Positions 9,511-20,632 are shown, counted from the stretch's first letter. The stretch is DNA of 64,000 nucleotides from an uncultured Eubacteriales bacterium (GCA_902764915.1 CACWXY010000001.1:124001-188000); one strand, 5' to 3'. Made by a program: numbers and translations. Notes: generated by a model from the letters alone, not told the origin.

Positions 9511-11745
9511 CTACATCATTGTTGAGGGATTATATTCAAAATAGACGTCCGCAGCTTCCAGCCCTTCCTGAGCCATTGCGCTCACAGACGCAACAAAGCC
9601 ATCCAGCTGCGGCCGGATCCGCAGTTTCATCAGTACCTGCCAGCGTTCTTTCCCTCGGAGAAAGCCCATGACCGGCTGTTCAAGATGCATGAGAATCCGG
9701 CACTCCGCATACTCCGGGTGTGCCTGAAGCAGGGACTCGCATCTTGCATACAGTCCTTCCGCTCCTCTGCGCGCAATCATCGGATCTCTGGATTCCACCA
9801 GAAGCCGTGCCATGGCTGTATAGGGTGGGTACAGCGCTATGCGCCGACGCTCCAGTTCCTGCACAAAGAACGCACGATAGTCCTGCCGGGCTGCCAACTG
9901 CAGTACCGGATTGTCAGGTTCATAGGTCTGTACAATCACCTTTCCCGGTTCCTGCCCGCGGCCGGCTCTTCCGGCAACCTGTGTAAGCAGCTGGAATGTT
10001 TTCTCCTGCGCACGGTAATCAGGAATATGCAGACTCATGTCTGCAGCAAGAACTCCGACCAGTGTCACCTGCGGAAAATCCAGCCCCTTGGCAATCATCT
10101 GCGTGCCCACAAGCACCTGCGTCCGTCCCTGTCGGAAATCCTCCAGGATCCTGGCATGACCGTCCTTGCCCGCAGTAGTATCCAGGTCCATTCGTCCGGC
10201 ACGAAGCCCCGGAAACATCTTTGCAAGCTCGTCCTCGACTTTTTGTGTGCCGGAACCGAAGTAGCGGATCTTATTACTTCCGCAATCCGGACAGGCTGCC
10301 GGAACCGGCATTACATTCCCGCAGTAATGACAGTGCAGTTTCCCATCGCCCCGCACCAGATGATATGTCATGGATACATCACAGTTCGGACACTTTATGG
10401 TCGTCCCGCAGTTCCGGCAGGAAACAAAGGAATAATACCCTCTGTGATTCATCAGAAGCATGGCCTGATGCCCGCTCCCGATGCATGCCGCCAGCGCACT
10501 TTGCAGGGGACGCGAAAACATGGATCGGTTGCCTGACTGCAGTTCCTTTCTCATATCCACAAGCTGAACTTCTGGCATGGGCCGATTGCCCACCCGATGC
10601 GGCATCTCTAGCAGTTCATATACCTGTCGGCGAGCTTTCGCAAAGGAGAGAATACTGGGGGTTGCACTGGAAAAAACCGTGATTCCGCCGCTCTCCTTCG
10701 CTCGCCAGATTGCGATTTCTCGCGCGTCATACCGCGGGTGCCGATCCGAGAAATAAGTGCTCTCATGCTCCTCATCCACGATATACAGTCCGGCATTTTC
10801 CACGGGCGCAAAGACAGCTGATCGGGCGCCGATCACCACCCGCGCCTGTCCCAGGCGGATTCTCCGCCATTCATCGTACTTTTCCCCTGGGGAAAGCCCG
10901 GAATGCAGCACGGCAGCGACGGAGCCAAAACGTGCGCGAAACCAGTCCACCATCTGCGGCGTAAGCGCAATCTCCGGAACGAGTATGACAGCTGTGCGTC
11001 CCTGCGCAAGGCATGCACGTACCAGGCGTATGAATACCTCTGTCTTTCCGGACCCTGTCACCCCATAGAGAAGGAAATGCCCCTTTCCAGACTCCATGGC
11101 AGGAAGAAGACGCGCCAGCACTTCCGTCTGTTCCTCCGTCAGTTCCGGTTCTTCTTCGCGGCCTGCGTGCAGCGCCTGTCCCGGTGTGCGTAGCAGTTCC
11201 TCCTGCCAGATACGGATCAGTTGCCTTGTCTCCAGCTGTCTGAGCGCTTCATACGGTTCCGACACCAGTGCACGCAGTTCCTCCATGCTGTGAGGCACAC
11301 CATCACAGAGAAAGCGCAGGATATGGGCACGGTTCCTGCTGCGCTCTGCCTGTGCTGCTTCCAGAGCAGCTTCACGGGAAACAGTCAGGGCAACCATTTT
11401 ATGATACCTGACTCTTACTGTTTTGCGTCGAAGCTCAGATGGTATCATCAGCCGAAGCGTTTCCGCCAGCGGGCAATGGTTTTCCTGCGCCATCCACTGC
11501 GCCAGACGCACATTTTCAGGAAGCACCGCAGGATAGGGCTCCATCGGCCGTACAACTGATCGGACCTTATCTGGATCCAGTGTACATTCTTCGGAAACCG
11601 CCAGTACGATGCCTTCCTTTTCCTGCCTTCCAAAGGGCACATGCACCCGGTGTCCCACCTGAATGTCCATGCCCTCAGGGATACGGTACGTGTAAGGTTT
11701 ATCCACATTCTCGTGGACAATGTCCACAATGACCTGCGCGTACAT
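9511..11745 (-). CDS. priA: Primosomal protein N' (replication restart helicase PriA)
   Basis: DEAH-type 3'-5' helicase reloading the replisome at stalled forks. An N-terminal DNA-binding domain (about 1-190) is followed by the helicase core with GVTGSGKTEV (Walker A) and VDEEHEST (Walker B). The zinc module has paired cysteines, CRNCGTTIKCPNC and then CHYCG and CPDCG, and a C-terminal helicase lobe follows. Its 744 residues are typical. It is the first gene of the long minus-strand operon, with AAGGAGGG before the ATG and a strong promoter about 35 bases upstream. Confidence 0.97.
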   Translation of the reverse strand: MYAQVIVDIVHENVDKPYTYRIPEGMDIQVGHRVHVPFGRQEKEGIVLAVSEECTLDPDKVRSVVRPMEPYPAVLPENVRLAQWMAQENHCPLAETLRLMIPSELRRKTVRVRYHKMVALTVSREAALEAAQAERSRNRAHILRFLCDGVPHSMEELRALVSEPYEALRQLETRQLIRIWQEELLRTPGQALHAGREEEPELTEEQTEVLARLLPAMESGKGHFLLYGVTGSGKTEVFIRLVRACLAQGRTAVILVPEIALTPQMVDWFRARFGSVAAVLHSGLSPGEKYDEWRRIRLGQARVVIGARSAVFAPVENAGLYIVDEEHESTYFSDRHPRYDAREIAIWRAKESGGITVFSSATPSILSFAKARRQVYELLEMPHRVGNRPMPEVQLVDMRKELQSGNRSMFSRPLQSALAACIGSGHQAMLLMNHRGYYSFVSCRNCGTTIKCPNCDVSMTYHLVRGDGKLHCHYCGNVMPVPAACPDCGSNKIRYFGSGTQKVEDELAKMFPGLRAGRMDLDTTAGKDGHARILEDFRQGRTQVLVGTQMIAKGLDFPQVTLVGVLAADMSLHIPDYRAQEKTFQLLTQVAGRAGRGQEPGKVIVQTYEPDNPVLQLAARQDYRAFFVQELERRRIALYPPYTAMARLLVESRDPMIARRGAEGLYARCESLLQAHPEYAECRILMHLEQPVMGFLRGKERWQVLMKLRIRPQLDGFVASVSAMAQEGLEAADVYFEYNPSTMM

Positions 11746-11781
11746 CGCATCCCTCCTTCAGCGCAAGAAAATCCATAATGC

Positions 11782-11810
11782 ATTATACCTGTGAGTCCTT
11801 CGAATGACAA
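11782..11810 (-). promoter_or_regulatory. Sigma-A promoter of the priA operon
   Basis: On the minus strand TTGTCA (11805-11810), a 17-base spacer and a perfect TATAAT (11782-11787) precede the priA start at 11745. No other comparably good promoter was noticed within the following eleven-gene run, so this may drive all of it. Confidence 0.85.
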
Positions 11811-11841
11811 GAAATTCCACAGGGAAGAAATCCGATGAAAA

Positions 11842-11871
11842 AAAGCGGTTCAGCTTGCACTGTACCGCTTT
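11842..11871 (-). terminator. Rho-independent terminator after dnaJ
   Basis: On the minus strand AAAGCGGT and ACCGCTTT form an 8-bp stem around a 14-base loop, followed by a run of T (plus-strand A tract about 11838-11841). It closes the hrcA-grpE-dnaK-dnaJ operon and separates it from the priA promoter. Confidence 0.85.
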
Positions 11872-11895
11872 CTCTTGCGCTATTTCTTTCTTGGA

Positions 11896-13023
11896 TCAGC
11901 TGAATGCTTCCTTCAGCTTGTCCAGGAAACCTTTACGGGTCTCATACTCTTTTCCGGACGTGGTCGCCTCAAACTGCCGCAGCAGATCCTTCTGCTTCTC
12001 ATTGAGCCGGCGCGGGACTTCCACCCGCACCCGCACAATCAGATCGCCTTTGCCCGATGAATGAAGCACCGGGATTCCCTGATTCTTGATGCGGAACTCC
12101 GTATCGTTCTGCGTTCCCTCCGGAATATGATACTTGACCGATCCATGCAGTGTAGGAATATCGACATCCGCGCCCAGTGCTGCCTGGGTAAAACTGATCG
12201 GGAAGTCCAGAAGCAGATTATATCCGTCTCTCCGGAACAGCTTATGTGCCCGCACGGATACGGTTACATACAGGTCGCCGTTTGGACCGCCATTGCGTCC
12301 AGGTTCCCCCTGGCCGCCCATGACAATTGTCTGGCCATGATTGATGCCGGCCGGCACCTTTACCGTCGCTGTGCGGCGCTTGCGCATGCGTCCAGACCCT
12401 CCGCAGCTGGTACATTTATCCGTCACAACCTTCCCGGAACCGCCGCAGGTCGGGCATGTGCGCACCTGTGTCATCCAGCCGCTGCTGGAGCGTATCTGTC
12501 CCTGTCCCTTACAGGTCGGGCAGGTGCCAGGCTTGGTACCGGGTTTGGCGCCTGTGCCATGACAGACATCACAGACCTCATTACGGTAGAAGTCAAAGGA
12601 TTTTTCACAGCCGTCAGCAGCTTCTTCAAAGCTGATCTTCAGATCATACCGAAGATCATTGCCCTGCACCGGCGCATTGGAGCGGCGTGACGAGCCCATG
12701 CCGCCAAACCCGCCGCCGAAAATCTGATCAAGTATATCGCCCATGCCACCCATGCCGCTGAAGTCCATTCCGCCGGCAAAAGGATTGCCACCCTGCATGG
12801 GATCGTTAAAGCCGAACTGGTCATAGCGTGCCCGCTTATCCGGATCTGACAGGACTTCGTTAGCCTCATTGACTTCCTTGAAGTGTGCCTCCGCTTCCTT
12901 ATCCCCGGGATGCAGGTCAGGATGGTATTGCTTCGCCTTCTGACGATAAGCTTTTTTGATCTCCTCGGCTGTGGCATTCTTATCGACGCCCAGAACCTCA
13001 TAATAGTCGCGCTTGTTTGCCAA
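11896..13023 (-). CDS. dnaJ: Chaperone protein DnaJ
   Basis: Co-chaperone stimulating DnaK ATPase and delivering substrates. The J domain (residues 1-70) carries the HPD motif in QYHPDLH. A Gly/Phe-rich linker follows, then four zinc-binding CxxCxGxG repeats ([32 protein letters not shown] at about 145-210) and C-terminal substrate domains. At 375 residues it is full length. The start codon is TTG at 13023, with GAGGTG upstream and [13 protein letters not shown] as the expected N-terminus. Confidence 0.97.
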   Translation of the reverse strand: MANKRDYYEVLGVDKNATAEEIKKAYRQKAKQYHPDLHPGDKEAEAHFKEVNEANEVLSDPDKRARYDQFGFNDPMQGGNPFAGGMDFSGMGGMGDILDQIFGGGFGGMGSSRRSNAPVQGNDLRYDLKISFEEAADGCEKSFDFYRNEVCDVCHGTGAKPGTKPGTCPTCKGQGQIRSSSGWMTQVRTCPTCGGSGKVVTDKCTSCGGSGRMRKRRTATVKVPAGINHGQTIVMGGQGEPGRNGGPNGDLYVTVSVRAHKLFRRDGYNLLLDFPISFTQAALGADVDIPTLHGSVKYHIPEGTQNDTEFRIKNQGIPVLHSSGKGDLIVRVRVEVPRRLNEKQKDLLRQFEATTSGKEYETRKGFLDKLKEAFS

Positions 13024-13063
13024 ATTGACTCACCTCTTCGATGGGGACACAGACGTACAAAGT

Positions 13064-13091
13064 CCGGAGGCACCGAACAGGATGCCCCCGG
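13064..13091 (-). promoter_or_regulatory. Intercistronic hairpin between dnaK and dnaJ
   Basis: CCGGGGGCA and TGCCTCCGG (minus-strand reading) can form a 9-bp stem with one G-T wobble and a 10-base loop in the 79-base dnaK-dnaJ gap. There is no T tract, so it is more likely an mRNA-processing or stability element than a terminator. Role inferred. Confidence 0.4.
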
Positions 13092-13102
13092 GCACATGCG
13101 TC

Positions 13103-14929
<1,827 letters not shown>

Positions 14930-14976
14930 TTAAAATCCTTTTCTCTATTTCTTCGGTGTATCCGTTACTGTCTTAC

Positions 14977-15552
14977 TTAATTGTCCGCCACAACTTTTAC
15001 CATGGCATGGCGGATCACTGTGCCGTTCATGCTGTAGCCTTTCTGCAGCACCTGACACACCGTTCCCGGTGCGCCTTCGTCTGCCGTACCCTGCATGACC
15101 GCATTTTCCAGGTTCGGGTCAAACTTTTCTCCGACCCGGTTGATCTCTGTCACGCCCAGCTTTGTGTACGCATCCCGCATCTGTTTGAGCGTCAGGTCTA
15201 CACCACTTTTTAGTGGCGAATCCTCCATTGCCGATTCCAGCGCGCGTTCCAGATTGTCAAGCACACCCAGCATGGCACCGGCTACATTCCGCTGACCGTC
15301 TGCATAGGCTTCTGCGCGGACCGAGGCGTTGCGCTTGCGGAAATTATCAAAGTCCGCCTGTACATGCTGCGCCAGACTCAGATACTCTTCTGCCTGTGCT
15401 TTGGCCGCATCCAGTTCACCGCGCAATGTTTCCAGGGCACTGTCCTGTACCGTTTCTGCCGTTTCCGGTGCTGTTTCCTGAACGCTTTCCGCCGCTGTTT
15501 CTTCCCTGACTTCTTCAGCTGCCTGCGTCTCCTGGTTCTCGTTCACAGCCAT
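14977..15552 (-). CDS. grpE: Nucleotide exchange factor GrpE
   Basis: Dimeric nucleotide exchange factor of DnaK. An acidic, Glu/Ala-rich N-terminal tail (about 1-50) leads into a coiled coil (LRGELDAAKAQAEEYL), then the FDNFRKRN signature and a C-terminal beta domain with GYSMNGTVIRHAMVKV. The ATG at 15552 (MAVNENQ) follows GAGGAGG by 7 bases. Earlier in-frame codons overlap hrcA. Length 191 residues. Confidence 0.96.
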   Translation of the reverse strand: MAVNENQETQAAEEVREETAAESVQETAPETAETVQDSALETLRGELDAAKAQAEEYLSLAQHVQADFDNFRKRNASVRAEAYADGQRNVAGAMLGVLDNLERALESAMEDSPLKSGVDLTLKQMRDAYTKLGVTEINRVGEKFDPNLENAVMQGTADEGAPGTVCQVLQKGYSMNGTVIRHAMVKVVADN

Positions 15553-15565
15553 CTTCCGGCCTCCT

Positions 15566-16621
15566 CTACCTTTCCTTTTGTTGGTTTTCTTCCTCATTTT
15601 CCGTCACCCCAAACAGATCTGTCAGCTGCTGTCCCATGGCTCCCAGTGCGGCCAGCACCCGGGAATACTGCATTCTCGTCGGTCCAATCACCCCGATCGT
15701 GCCATGCCGCCCCGACTGTGTCGCATAGGTGGCTGTCACTATGGAACAGTCTTCCATTTCCGGGATGCCCGTTTCCGGGCCAATGCGAACGGTCAGAGAA
15801 ACATTCCCATGCTGTGAAATGATAGATGCCAGCCGTTCTCTCGTTTCCACAAGACTCAGGAAATTTCTCGCTTTCTCCATATCGGAGTATTCGGGGTACG
15901 TCAGCATATTGCTGGCTCCGCCTACCGCCACATGAGAGCGGTGATTGCCATCCCGTCTTGAAGTAAAGTACTGGCTGAGGCCTTCCAGAACCTCTCCGTT
16001 CTCATGCAGCCGCTGCATCAGATCGGGCATCTTTCCGCACGCTTCCTCCATGCTGCATCCATGCAGCTGTTCCGTAAGCGCCCGCGAAATGGCATAGAGC
16101 GTATCCTCGTCTATGGGATCCTGGTAGGTAATTACCTGATCCCTGACAATGCCCCCATCCGTCACGATGACAACCAGCGCGCTGCGGGAAGAAACCTTGA
16201 CCAGCTGTATTGTCTGCAGCCGCGGGCTGTTTCCGGTGGGTGGAAGCACAACGGCCATGTACTGTGTTACATGAGACAGCACCTGTGCTGCCTGGTCCAT
16301 GACTTCTTCCATCTGCCGGGCCCTGCCCTGAAAGTGCCTGCGAATGGACACCTCGTCTTCGGAGGGTATCTGCCCTTTCTGCAGGAGTGTATCCACATAC
16401 AGGCGGTATGCTTTGGCTGATGGAATCCGTCCGGCAGATACATGCGGCTGATCCAGATATCCCAGTTCCTCCAGATCACTCATCTCGTTGCGGATTGTGG
16501 CGGAACTCAGCCCCATTCCGTATTTGCGGGAAATGGTACGCGATCCCACAGGCTCGGCAGTCAGAATATAGTCATCAATGATGGCCTGCAGAATTCTGAA
16601 CTTTCTTTCGTCCATTCCCAT
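15566..16621 (-). CDS. hrcA: Heat-inducible transcription repressor HrcA
   Basis: Repressor binding CIRCE operators and needing GroEL for activity. The N-terminal winged helix-turn-helix (about 1-75) contains SRTISRKYGMGLSSATIRNEMSDLEELGYL. A GAF-like middle domain and a C-terminal domain with GIIGPTRM-type sequence (GVIGPTRMQYSR) follow. Its 351 residues are typical. A perfect CIRCE sits 26 bases before its start, so the operon is autoregulated. Confidence 0.97.
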   Translation of the reverse strand: MGMDERKFRILQAIIDDYILTAEPVGSRTISRKYGMGLSSATIRNEMSDLEELGYLDQPHVSAGRIPSAKAYRLYVDTLLQKGQIPSEDEVSIRRHFQGRARQMEEVMDQAAQVLSHVTQYMAVVLPPTGNSPRLQTIQLVKVSSRSALVVIVTDGGIVRDQVITYQDPIDEDTLYAISRALTEQLHGCSMEEACGKMPDLMQRLHENGEVLEGLSQYFTSRRDGNHRSHVAVGGASNMLTYPEYSDMEKARNFLSLVETRERLASIISQHGNVSLTVRIGPETGIPEMEDCSIVTATYATQSGRHGTIGVIGPTRMQYSRVLAALGAMGQQLTDLFGVTENEEENQQKER

Positions 16622-16646
16622 GGTCTGCGCTCCTTTCCGGTAGTTG

Positions 16647-16673
16647 TTAGCACTCTCGAAAGGCGAGTGCTAA
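16647..16673 (-). promoter_or_regulatory. CIRCE operator (HrcA binding site)
   Basis: TTAGCACTC (16647-16655), 9 bases, GAGTGCTAA (16665-16673): an exact match to the CIRCE consensus inverted repeat. It lies between the -10 box and the hrcA start, so HrcA would block transcription initiation or early elongation. Confidence 0.97.
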
Positions 16674-16685
16674 TCTACGGTGCAT

Positions 16686-16714
16686 ACGATACCACCGGTC
16701 TGATTCTTTGTCAA
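16686..16714 (-). promoter_or_regulatory. Sigma-A promoter of hrcA-grpE-dnaK-dnaJ
   Basis: Minus-strand TTGACA (16709-16714), 17-base spacer, TATCGT (16686-16691), immediately upstream of CIRCE. Confidence 0.85.
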
Positions 16715-16840
16715 GCACTTTTTGACCTTTTCTGACAATTATTTTTCAGATGTGCTAAAGACCCATTTTTTCTGCCTTTTTCCTCATTTCTTGCGCTTTG
16801 ACCTCCGCTTAAAGGTCAGAGTTTTCCGCTTTTTTCTTCC

Positions 16841-16869
16841 TTGCAGCGCTTCCGCGTGAATGCTACAAT
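16841..16869 (+). promoter_or_regulatory. Sigma-A promoter of trmL and following genes
   Basis: TTGCAG (16841-16846), 17-base spacer, TACAAT (16864-16869), about 27 bases before the trmL ATG with AAAGGAGG between them. Confidence 0.8.
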
Positions 16870-16896
16870 CTGGGATGACGCCAAAGGAGGCATTGC

Positions 16897-17412
16897 ATGC
16901 ATATTGTGCTCGTTGAACCTGAAATTCCGCAGAATACCGGCAATATTGCCCGTACCTGTGCCGCTACCGGTGCGGTTCTGCACCTGATCAAGCCCCTCGG
17001 GTTTTCCCTTGATGACCGGTATCTGCGCCGTGCCGGCCTGGATTACTGGCATCTGATGGAAATGCATTTGTATGAGAATCTGGCAGACTTTTATCATGCA
17101 CATCCCCAGGCATCCTGTTATTATGCTTCCACGAAGGCACCTCGCAGCTATACCGAGATCGCCTATCACGATGATGACATGCTCTTTTTCGGCAAGGAAA
17201 CCCGGGGGCTTCCGGAAAACCTTCTGGCTCGGGTCTATGACCGCTGTATCCGCATTCCCATGCGGGAAGAAGCGCGCAGCCTCAATCTTTCCAATTCCGT
17301 TGCCATTGTTCTGTATGAAGCGCTCCGCCAGAGAGGATTTCCGGGACTCTCCGCAGAAGGTGCCCTGACCGGCAGGAATGAAGCAGACGGTCCCTGGCTT
17401 GATTATGTATAG
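16897..17412 (+). CDS. trmL: tRNA (cytidine/uridine-34 2'-O)-methyltransferase TrmL
   Basis: SPOUT-superfamily enzyme methylating the wobble ribose of tRNA-Leu. Visible motifs are VEPEIPQNTGNIARTCAATG at the start, LFFGKETRGLPE in the knot, and RIPMREEARSLNLSNSVAIVLYEALRQ at the SAM site. The 171 residues are close to the family norm of about 155-160 with a short C-terminal tail. It begins a plus-strand run from its own promoter. Confidence 0.95.
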   Translation: MHIVLVEPEIPQNTGNIARTCAATGAVLHLIKPLGFSLDDRYLRRAGLDYWHLMEMHLYENLADFYHAHPQASCYYASTKAPRSYTEIAYHDDDMLFFGKETRGLPENLLARVYDRCIRIPMREEARSLNLSNSVAIVLYEALRQRGFPGLSAEGALTGRNEADGPWLDYV

Positions 17413-17486
17413 AGAGATTCTCCTCTGATTGATTTCATGCGCTTATCCCTGTTTTTCCCTTCTGTTTGCAGCTACAAGGAGGTTTC

Positions 17487-17819
17487 ATGGCCTACTTTCT
17501 GAATCATTCTGACCCGGAGCAGAATCATGTGCCCCGTTTTTCTTCAGATACACCCCTTCTGACCGACGATGATTCCATGAACGAGGATGCCTTTATGCAT
17601 CTGCACGACGTGCTTTCTCCCGAATCAAGCGAGGAACGCGAGCGGCGGCTGGATCACCTCCGCGTCAGTGCCGGGATTGGCAATGTGCTTCTCACCATTT
17701 TCGGTGTTTTTGTTCTGTTTCTTCTTATTTGCATGCTCTATCAGCTGTGGCAGTTTGTGGCAAACGACCTCCAGGAAACCTTTCCTCTGCTGAAACAGCA
17801 TCTGGGAGGTATGTCATGA
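17487..17819 (+). CDS. Small single-pass membrane protein of unknown function
   Basis: A 110-residue protein with an acidic N-terminal cytoplasmic region, a short charged helix (SSEERERRLDHLRV) and one transmembrane helix near residues 72-95 (VLLTIFGVFVLFLLICMLYQLW). No family recognised. The ATG at 17487 has AAGGAGG upstream, and its stop overlaps the next gene as ATGA, so it is co-translated with the uracil-DNA glycosylase. Confidence 0.7.
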   Translation: MAYFLNHSDPEQNHVPRFSSDTPLLTDDDSMNEDAFMHLHDVLSPESSEERERRLDHLRVSAGIGNVLLTIFGVFVLFLLICMLYQLWQFVANDLQETFPLLKQHLGGMS

Positions 17820-18415
17820 GCGAGATTACATGGGACCTCTTTCACTCACAGGTCGAGGCATGTACGCTCTGTCCCCTATGTCAAGGAATTCATCACAAAG
17901 TGCCGGGGCAGGGAGATCCCGCTTCCCCGCTGATGCTTATCGGGGAAGGTCCCGGAGAAACAGAAGACCTCGAGGGACAGGCCTTTGTGGGTGCTGCCGG
18001 TCAGCTTCTCACCCGCATGCTGGAGGCGATCTCTCTGCCAAGGGACAGGGTCTATATCTGCAATGTCGTCAAATGCCGTCCTCCCCGGAACCGTATTCCG
18101 CTTCCGGAAGAAATCACCGCCTGTCGGAATCATCTGCGCATGCAGGTATATCTCGTACGGCCTAAAGTCATTCTGCTGCTGGGTGCTACAGCTGCCCGTG
18201 CTACTCTGGGAGAGCAGGTACGCATTACCAGAGACCGGGGCCATTGGGAAGAGCGAAAAGGCGTATGGATGCTGCCCACCTACCACCCCTCAGCGCTGCT
18301 CCGGGACCCCGCAAAAAAGAAAGACGCCTGGGAAGACATGCAGTCGCTGCGGGACAAGCTGACCTCGCTTGGACTGTATCCCGACATTTACGGAGAGGCG
18401 GCGAAAATCCCATGA
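17816..18415 (+). CDS. Type-4 uracil-DNA glycosylase with iron-sulphur cluster
   Basis: Base-excision repair enzyme removing uracil from DNA. All four cysteines expected for the [4Fe-4S] cluster are present: Cys16 and Cys19 (CTLC), Cys87 (VVKCRPP) and Cys103 (TACRNHL). Motif 1 is GEGPGETEDLEGQAFVG and motif 3 is YHPSALLR near residue 160. Length 199 residues. The start overlaps the preceding gene by 4 bases and its stop overlaps the following paralogue, so the two glycosylase-family genes are translationally coupled. Confidence 0.93.
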   Translation: MSEITWDLFHSQVEACTLCPLCQGIHHKVPGQGDPASPLMLIGEGPGETEDLEGQAFVGAAGQLLTRMLEAISLPRDRVYICNVVKCRPPRNRIPLPEEITACRNHLRMQVYLVRPKVILLLGATAARATLGEQVRITRDRGHWEERKGVWMLPTYHPSALLRDPAKKKDAWEDMQSLRDKLTSLGLYPDIYGEAAKIP

Positions 18416-18996
18416 CTGATTTTCAAAACAGGGTCCAGTCCCTTGCCGAAGCAAACGGCATTACCTCTCCCCTGGTTTTTGGCGAAGGTCTGACCTGCAG
18501 TCCTCGTCTCATGCTCATCGGAGAAGCGCCAGGAGGGCAGGAAGAAGCACAGGGACGTCCGTTTGTCGGAAAGGCAGGAAAAAACCTGGACCGTTTTCTG
18601 GAAGTGCTGGGAATCCACCGTGAAAGCATCTATATCACCAATGCCGTCAAGTTCCGTCCGATCCGTATATCCCCCAAAGGCACTGTCTCCAATCGCACGC
18701 CCACCCGGACAGAATGTGCTCTGTTTCTTCCCCTCCTCAGGGAAGAGATTCAGCTGATTGTGCCACGCATGATTGTAACATTGGGAAATACACCTCTGTC
18801 CCAGCTTCTGCCTGACAGGAAAACGATCGGGGATGTACACGGAACACCGATACAGATATATGACCCCATACAGACCGTTCTCTTTCCGCTGTATCACCCG
18901 GCTGCCATTATCTACAATCGTTCCCTCTCTGAAACCTATGAAGCCGATCTGCTTCGCCTTCGCGACTACCTGAAGAAAAACATACCTGACAATTGA
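18412..18996 (+). CDS. Uracil-DNA glycosylase-family paralogue lacking the iron-sulphur cysteines
   Basis: A 194-residue protein clearly related to its neighbour: GEAPGGQEEAQGRPFVGKAG (residues about 38-57), ITNAVKFRP, and YHPAA near the end. Only two cysteines remain (Cys29, Cys102). The N-terminal CxxC is absent and the third ligand is Phe81, so three of four Fe-S ligands are lost. It could be a glycosylase with changed specificity or a DNA-binding accessory. The ATG at 18412 overlaps the upstream stop as ATGA. The family is clear; the activity is inferred. Confidence 0.8.
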   Translation: MTDFQNRVQSLAEANGITSPLVFGEGLTCSPRLMLIGEAPGGQEEAQGRPFVGKAGKNLDRFLEVLGIHRESIYITNAVKFRPIRISPKGTVSNRTPTRTECALFLPLLREEIQLIVPRMIVTLGNTPLSQLLPDRKTIGDVHGTPIQIYDPIQTVLFPLYHPAAIIYNRSLSETYEADLLRLRDYLKKNIPDN

Positions 18997-19003
18997 GGCG
19001 GAA

Positions 19004-19058
19004 AAGTGTATCTTTGGAACATTATCCCATGCTTTCCCGCACATAATCTGATACACTT
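19004..19058 (+). repeat. Inverted repeat upstream of nfeD
   Basis: AAGTGTATC (19004-19012) and GATACACTT (19050-19058) are perfect 9-base inverted copies separated by 37 bases, ending 26 bases before the nfeD start. It could be a leader hairpin or a regulator site. Confidence 0.4.
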
Positions 19059-19084
19059 CTTTCATGCCGAAAGGAGGTAATGTG

Positions 19085-19585
19085 ATGGCTGAGTTTCTGA
19101 CACTCAATCTTCCCATCATCATCTGTGTGGTGTTTGGTACCGGGCTGATTGTGCTGGAGGCATTCATGCCGGGCTTTGGCATTCCCGGCGTATCCGGCAT
19201 CTGCCTGGAAATCGCTGCCATTGTGCTGGTTTATCTGCACCATGGCGTGGCTTCCGCACTGGGAATGACGCTGATCATACTCTCTCTGGTTGCCATTGTA
19301 CTCTCCATTTCCCTGCGCTCGGCGGCCAAAGGAAAACTGAGCCGCAGTGAAATGATTCTGAACAGTACCGAAAATCCAGAGAGCGGATACGTCGCAGGTG
19401 AGGATCTGAAGGTTTTTATTGGACATGAAGGTATAACAACCACGCCCCTGCGTCCCGCTGGTATCGCGGAATTTGACGAAGTGCGTCTCAACGTCATGAG
19501 TGAAGGGGCTTACATTGAAAGCGGTCGGAAGGTGCGTATCGTCAATACTGACGGCAGCACTGTTACCGTACGTGAACTTACATAA
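19085..19585 (+). CDS. Short NfeD-type membrane protein
   Basis: A 166-residue protein with three transmembrane helices in residues 1-85, each rich in Ile/Val/Leu and separated by GFGIPGVSG, and a soluble OB-fold domain (about 105-166) with GHEGITTTPLRPAG and RKVRIVNTDGSTVTVREL. This is the short NfeD form, which partners flotillins and stomatins. The ATG at 19085 follows AAAGGAGG by 7 bases. floA begins 12 bases downstream, as in Bacillus. Confidence 0.9.
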   Translation: MAEFLTLNLPIIICVVFGTGLIVLEAFMPGFGIPGVSGICLEIAAIVLVYLHHGVASALGMTLIILSLVAIVLSISLRSAAKGKLSRSEMILNSTENPESGYVAGEDLKVFIGHEGITTTPLRPAGIAEFDEVRLNVMSEGAYIESGRKVRIVNTDGSTVTVRELT

Positions 19586-19597
19586 GGAGGTTGTATC

Positions 19598-20608
19598 ATG
19601 GATCAGGCAATCGTTCTTTCCATCATTCTTGTACTGGCTCTTGTATTTCTTCTTATTCTATTCCATTACATTCCCTTTGGTGTGTGGATCCGTGCGATCG
19701 CCAGCGGTGTACATGTTTCCATTCGCTCTCTCATCGGCATGCGTATCCGCCACATCTCCCCTACCCGTCTGGTTGATCCTCTGATCAAAGCAAACAAAGC
19801 CGGACTGAATCTTTCCATTACACAGCTGGAAACACACTATCTGGCCGGCGGTAATGTGGACCATGTAATCAACGCTCTCATTGCCGCACAGCGTGCAAAC
19901 CTTCCCATTGCCTTTGAAAAGGCCTGCGCCATTGATCTGGCCGGGCGTGATGTCTTCCAGGCTGTGCAGATGACTGTAACCCCCAAAGTCATAGAGACGC
20001 CTGTGGTAGCCGCCATTGCCAAGGATGGCATCGAGCTGCGTGCCAAAGCCCGCGTCACTGTACGCACCAACATCGAGCGACTTGTCGGCGGCGCTGGTGA
20101 AGAAACCATTATCGCTCGTGTCGGCGAGGGCATTGTTACCACTGTTGGCTCTGCAGAAACCCATAAGCAGGTTCTGGAGAATCCTGATCTGATCAGCCGT
20201 ACTGTACTGACCAAAGGTCTGGATGCCGGTACTGCCTATGAAATTCTTTCCATTGATATTGCTGATGTGGATGTGGGCCGCAACATCGGTGCCCAGCTGC
20301 AGATGGACCAGGCGGAAGCCGATCGTCGCATCGCACAGGCCAAGGCAGAGGAACGCCGTGCCATGGCTGTCGCTCACGAGCAGGAAATGAAAGCTGCTGT
20401 CCAGGAAATGCGCGCCAAAGTCGTCGAGGCTGAAGCCGACGTACCGCGCGCCATGGCGGAAGCGCTGCGCTCCGGCAAGCTTGGCGTCATGGATTATTAT
20501 CAGATGAAGAATGTCAATGCCGATACCGACATGCGCGAATCCATCGCCAAGGCCAGCAGCCCGCAGTCCCACAGCACGGATATGCCCGTGAACGGGAAGA
20601 AGGCCTAA
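19598..20608 (+). CDS. floA: Flotillin-like protein FloA
   Basis: Membrane scaffold of bacterial lipid microdomains. A single N-terminal hydrophobic hairpin (residues about 5-28) is followed by an SPFH domain with [15 protein letters not shown] and [30 protein letters not shown] long Ala/Glu-rich coiled coil lies near 225-295 ([29 protein letters not shown]). Its 336 residues match the FloA/YqfA size. An AAGGAGG lies upstream. Likely co-transcribed with nfeD and the anchored protein after it. Confidence 0.96.
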   Translation: MDQAIVLSIILVLALVFLLILFHYIPFGVWIRAIASGVHVSIRSLIGMRIRHISPTRLVDPLIKANKAGLNLSITQLETHYLAGGNVDHVINALIAAQRANLPIAFEKACAIDLAGRDVFQAVQMTVTPKVIETPVVAAIAKDGIELRAKARVTVRTNIERLVGGAGEETIIARVGEGIVTTVGSAETHKQVLENPDLISRTVLTKGLDAGTAYEILSIDIADVDVGRNIGAQLQMDQAEADRRIAQAKAEERRAMAVAHEQEMKAAVQEMRAKVVEAEADVPRAMAEALRSGKLGVMDYYQMKNVNADTDMRESIAKASSPQSHSTDMPVNGKKA

Positions 20609-20632
20609 TGACCCAGGAAGGGAGGCGTTCCC

